DNA of 23,169 nt from assembly GCA_016200745.1 (NCBI GenBank), contig JACQEF010000116.1, positions 1-23,169 on the forward strand, in the 5' to 3' direction. The position numbers and the translations under genes are program-made. The DNA is from Chloroflexota bacterium. Its GTDB lineage: Bacteria > Chloroflexota > Limnocylindria > Limnocylindrales > CSP1-4. Each line of letters opens with the position of its first letter. Within the stretch, counting starts at the first letter, position 1. Below, one piece after another: positions 21,670 through 23,169 of this stretch. A model generated the notes under the pieces. The model was given only the letters and a program-made list of their open reading frames with translations, ran no database searches and was not told the origin of the DNA.

Positions 21670-22308
21670 TCAGCCGGCGCGGGCGTATCTCCATTGGAAC
21701 GCGCCGGTGTAGCAGTGCCCGAGCGCCAGGCACGCGCCGCCGGTCAGGTCCCACTGGCGGGAGTAGACGTACGGCCCGCGATCCACGACGGGGACCGTGA
21801 TCGTGCGACCGTTGGCGGGATTGCGGAAGGTGATGAGGGTTCCGCAGGGCAGGTCGCGGTGCGCGACGCCGAGCAACTGCTGGGTCATCGCGTAGCCGCA
21901 CGCGGTTCGCTTGCCGTAGAACTCGGGGCCGTACCACGACACGTTGCCATCCCAGCGCCACGGGTTCAGGCTCACCGAGCCCGCAGCCGCGGCAGGCTGG
22001 GCGGGTCGAACCGGAGCCGGGAGCGGCTCGGTTCGCTGGGACGGTTCGAACAACGTCGAACCTCGATCCAGGTTCCCGCCTGAGCGGGCCCCCGGATCAG
22101 GGGGCTGAATCATCATCACCGTCCCGCGGACAAGCGCCGCGACCTCGACCTGTCTGAAGAGGCTCGAATCCACCTGGGAGCTGGGATTGGGGACCCACGA
22201 ACCCACGGAACCGGGGACGGCGACCAGGGCGAGGGCGGCGATGAGCGCCGTACTCGCGACGACTCTGGGGCGTCGCACGTCTGGCCCAACATAGCATGGA
22301 ACGCGCAT
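21670..22308 (-). CDS. Secreted RlpA-like double-psi beta-barrel protein
   Basis: 212 residues. The N-terminus (RRPRVVASTALIAALALVAV, about 12-31) is a signal peptide or anchor. A ~95-residue Pro/Ser/Gly-rich linker follows. The C-terminal ~95 residues form a double-psi barrel: NVSWYGPEFYGKRTACGYAM, LGVAHRDLPCGTLITFRNPA, NGRTITVPVVDRGPYV, DLTGGACLALG. The WYGP, AHRxLPxGT and DRGPYV motifs and the Asp are those of RlpA/EXPB-like domains. Extra cysteines (CGYAM, LPCGT, GACLALGHCY) probably form disulfides in the extracytoplasmic space. Peptidoglycan binding or lytic transglycosylase activity is known for RlpA proper and is only inferred here. It converges with tnaA. Confidence 0.85.
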   Translation of the reverse strand: MRVPCYVGPDVRRPRVVASTALIAALALVAVPGSVGSWVPNPSSQVDSSLFRQVEVAALVRGTVMMIQPPDPGARSGGNLDRGSTLFEPSQRTEPLPAPVRPAQPAAAAGSVSLNPWRWDGNVSWYGPEFYGKRTACGYAMTQQLLGVAHRDLPCGTLITFRNPANGRTITVPVVDRGPYVYSRQWDLTGGACLALGHCYTGAFQWRYARAG

Positions 22309-22364
22309 CGCGAGGATTTCCGAGGGATGCGCGACGAAATCCGGAGCGTGTCAGGATCGTTGCA

Positions 22365-23169
22365 ATGTCACGCGCGCACGCCTCTCGTCGCTACCGGGTG
22401 GCCGGGCCGCTCGATCTCCGCCGGACGCTTTCGCCACTGGCGCGCGGCCCCGCCGACCGGTCGCTCCGCTTCGCGCCCGGTCGCGCCTGGCGGGCCACCC
22501 GGACACCCGACGGGCCCGCCTCCCTCGCCATGACCCAGCTCGCCGACGAGATCGTCGTCGAGGCCTGGGGACCGGGCGCGGAGTGGGCGCTGGCGGCGGT
22601 CCCCGAGCTGCTCGGCCTCACTGAGCCTGGCGCACCGGTTGCCTGGAGCCACCCGGTGCTGGCCCGACTTGCGCGCCGGTTTCCCGGCGTCCGGGTTCCG
22701 CGCAGCCGCGCCGTGCTCGAATCGCTCGTCCCGGCGATCCTCGAGCAGAAGGTCATCGGCGAGGAGGCGCGACATGCGCTGCTCGGGCTGCAACGGATGC
22801 ACGGCGAACCCGCGCCGGGACCGGCGGACTGGGGCCTGCGGCTGCCACCGACGCCCGAGACCCTCGCCGGCCTCCCCTACTACGCCTACCACCCGTTCGG
22901 TGTCGAGCGGCGGCGCGCCGACCTGATCCGGCGGATCGCCGCTCGCGCGGCCTGGTTCGAGGCGATCGTCGACCTGCCGCTCGTCGACGCCTACGCACGG
23001 CTGACGGCGGTTCCCGGGATCGGGCCGTGGACGGCGGCCGAGGTGGGGGTCCGTGCGCTCGGCGACGCGGACGCTGTCAGCGTCGGGGATTTCCACCTGC
23101 CGAACCTGGTCGCCTTCGCGCTCGCGGGCGAGCCACGCGGGACGGATGCCCGGATGCTCGAGCTGCTCG
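22365..23169 (+). CDS. AlkA-type DNA-3-methyladenine glycosylase (HhH-GPD), 3' end outside window
   Basis: 268 codons from ATG 22365 (MSRAHASRRYRVAGPLDL); the frame is open at the right edge. The N-terminal ~110 residues are an AlkA-like beta domain (GRAWRATRTPDGPASLAM). The catalytic half begins at VLESLVPAILEQKV and contains the helix-hairpin-helix LTAVPGIGPWTAAEVGVRAL, followed by the strand with the catalytic aspartate, DADAVSVGDFHLPNL. It removes alkylated bases in base-excision repair. It is divergent from the RlpA-like gene with 56 bases between the starts. The missing C-terminus is probably only ~30-40 residues. Confidence 0.9.
   Translation, partial: MSRAHASRRYRVAGPLDLRRTLSPLARGPADRSLRFAPGRAWRATRTPDGPASLAMTQLADEIVVEAWGPGAEWALAAVPELLGLTEPGAPVAWSHPVLARLARRFPGVRVPRSRAVLESLVPAILEQKVIGEEARHALLGLQRMHGEPAPGPADWGLRLPPTPETLAGLPYYAYHPFGVERRRADLIRRIAARAAWFEAIVDLPLVDAYARLTAVPGIGPWTAAEVGVRALGDADAVSVGDFHLPNLVAFALAGEPRGTDARMLELL

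Overview
The window is about 70% G+C by eye and densely coded. It has short intergenic gaps, many GTG starts and several promoters that place a -10 box only 5-8 bases before the start codon (leaderless style). With the DUF2277, DUF3788, TIGR03668-type and tryptophanase genes, this suggests a high-GC soil or groundwater bacterium, most likely Chloroflexota and less likely an actinobacterium. The taxonomic guess is inference from gene content.

The core (about 2.0-17.3 kb) is a selenocysteine/formate dehydrogenase island. A leftward unit, selC (tRNA-Sec) - selA - selB - mobA, lies head-to-head with rightward selD. Together they supply the tRNA, Sec synthase, the dedicated elongation factor, selenophosphate synthetase and a Mo-cofactor guanylyltransferase. 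About 3 kb further on is the client: a Mo-bis-MGD formate dehydrogenase catalytic module with an in-frame UGA at codon 85, followed by a SECIS hairpin closely resembling that of E. coli fdhF. The diaphorase partner is a NuoE-NuoF fusion. Its stop overlaps the start of a gene for the iron-sulfur (N-terminal) part of FdhA. FdhA is therefore split into two genes in permuted order (C-half, vapBC, nuoEF fusion, N-half). fdhD, which sulfurates the cofactor, follows further right. The expected activity is NAD-linked formate oxidation or the reverse.

Two genes in the island look damaged in the same way: an out-of-frame internal deletion. In the Sec-containing FdhA half about 100 residues are missing at about 11183, at the start of the MGD-binding C-domain. 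In a PAS-GGDEF protein the stretch carrying GGDEF is gone, at about 8410. These may be real lesions or assembly collapses, and this decides whether the FDH is functional. A vapBC-type toxin-antitoxin pair sits inside the cluster. Three short imperfect repeats follow three consecutive small genes at 7.2-8.1 kb.

Flanks. Left: the end of a YtcJ-type amidohydrolase, a 70-residue protein of unknown function and a strong hairpin terminator. Right: an XRE-type regulator, fdhD, a pyridoxamine-oxidase-like F420 protein, a divergent fold-III PLP decarboxylase behind DUF2277, DUF3788, tryptophanase, a secreted RlpA-like double-psi barrel protein, and an AlkA-type DNA glycosylase cut by the window end.
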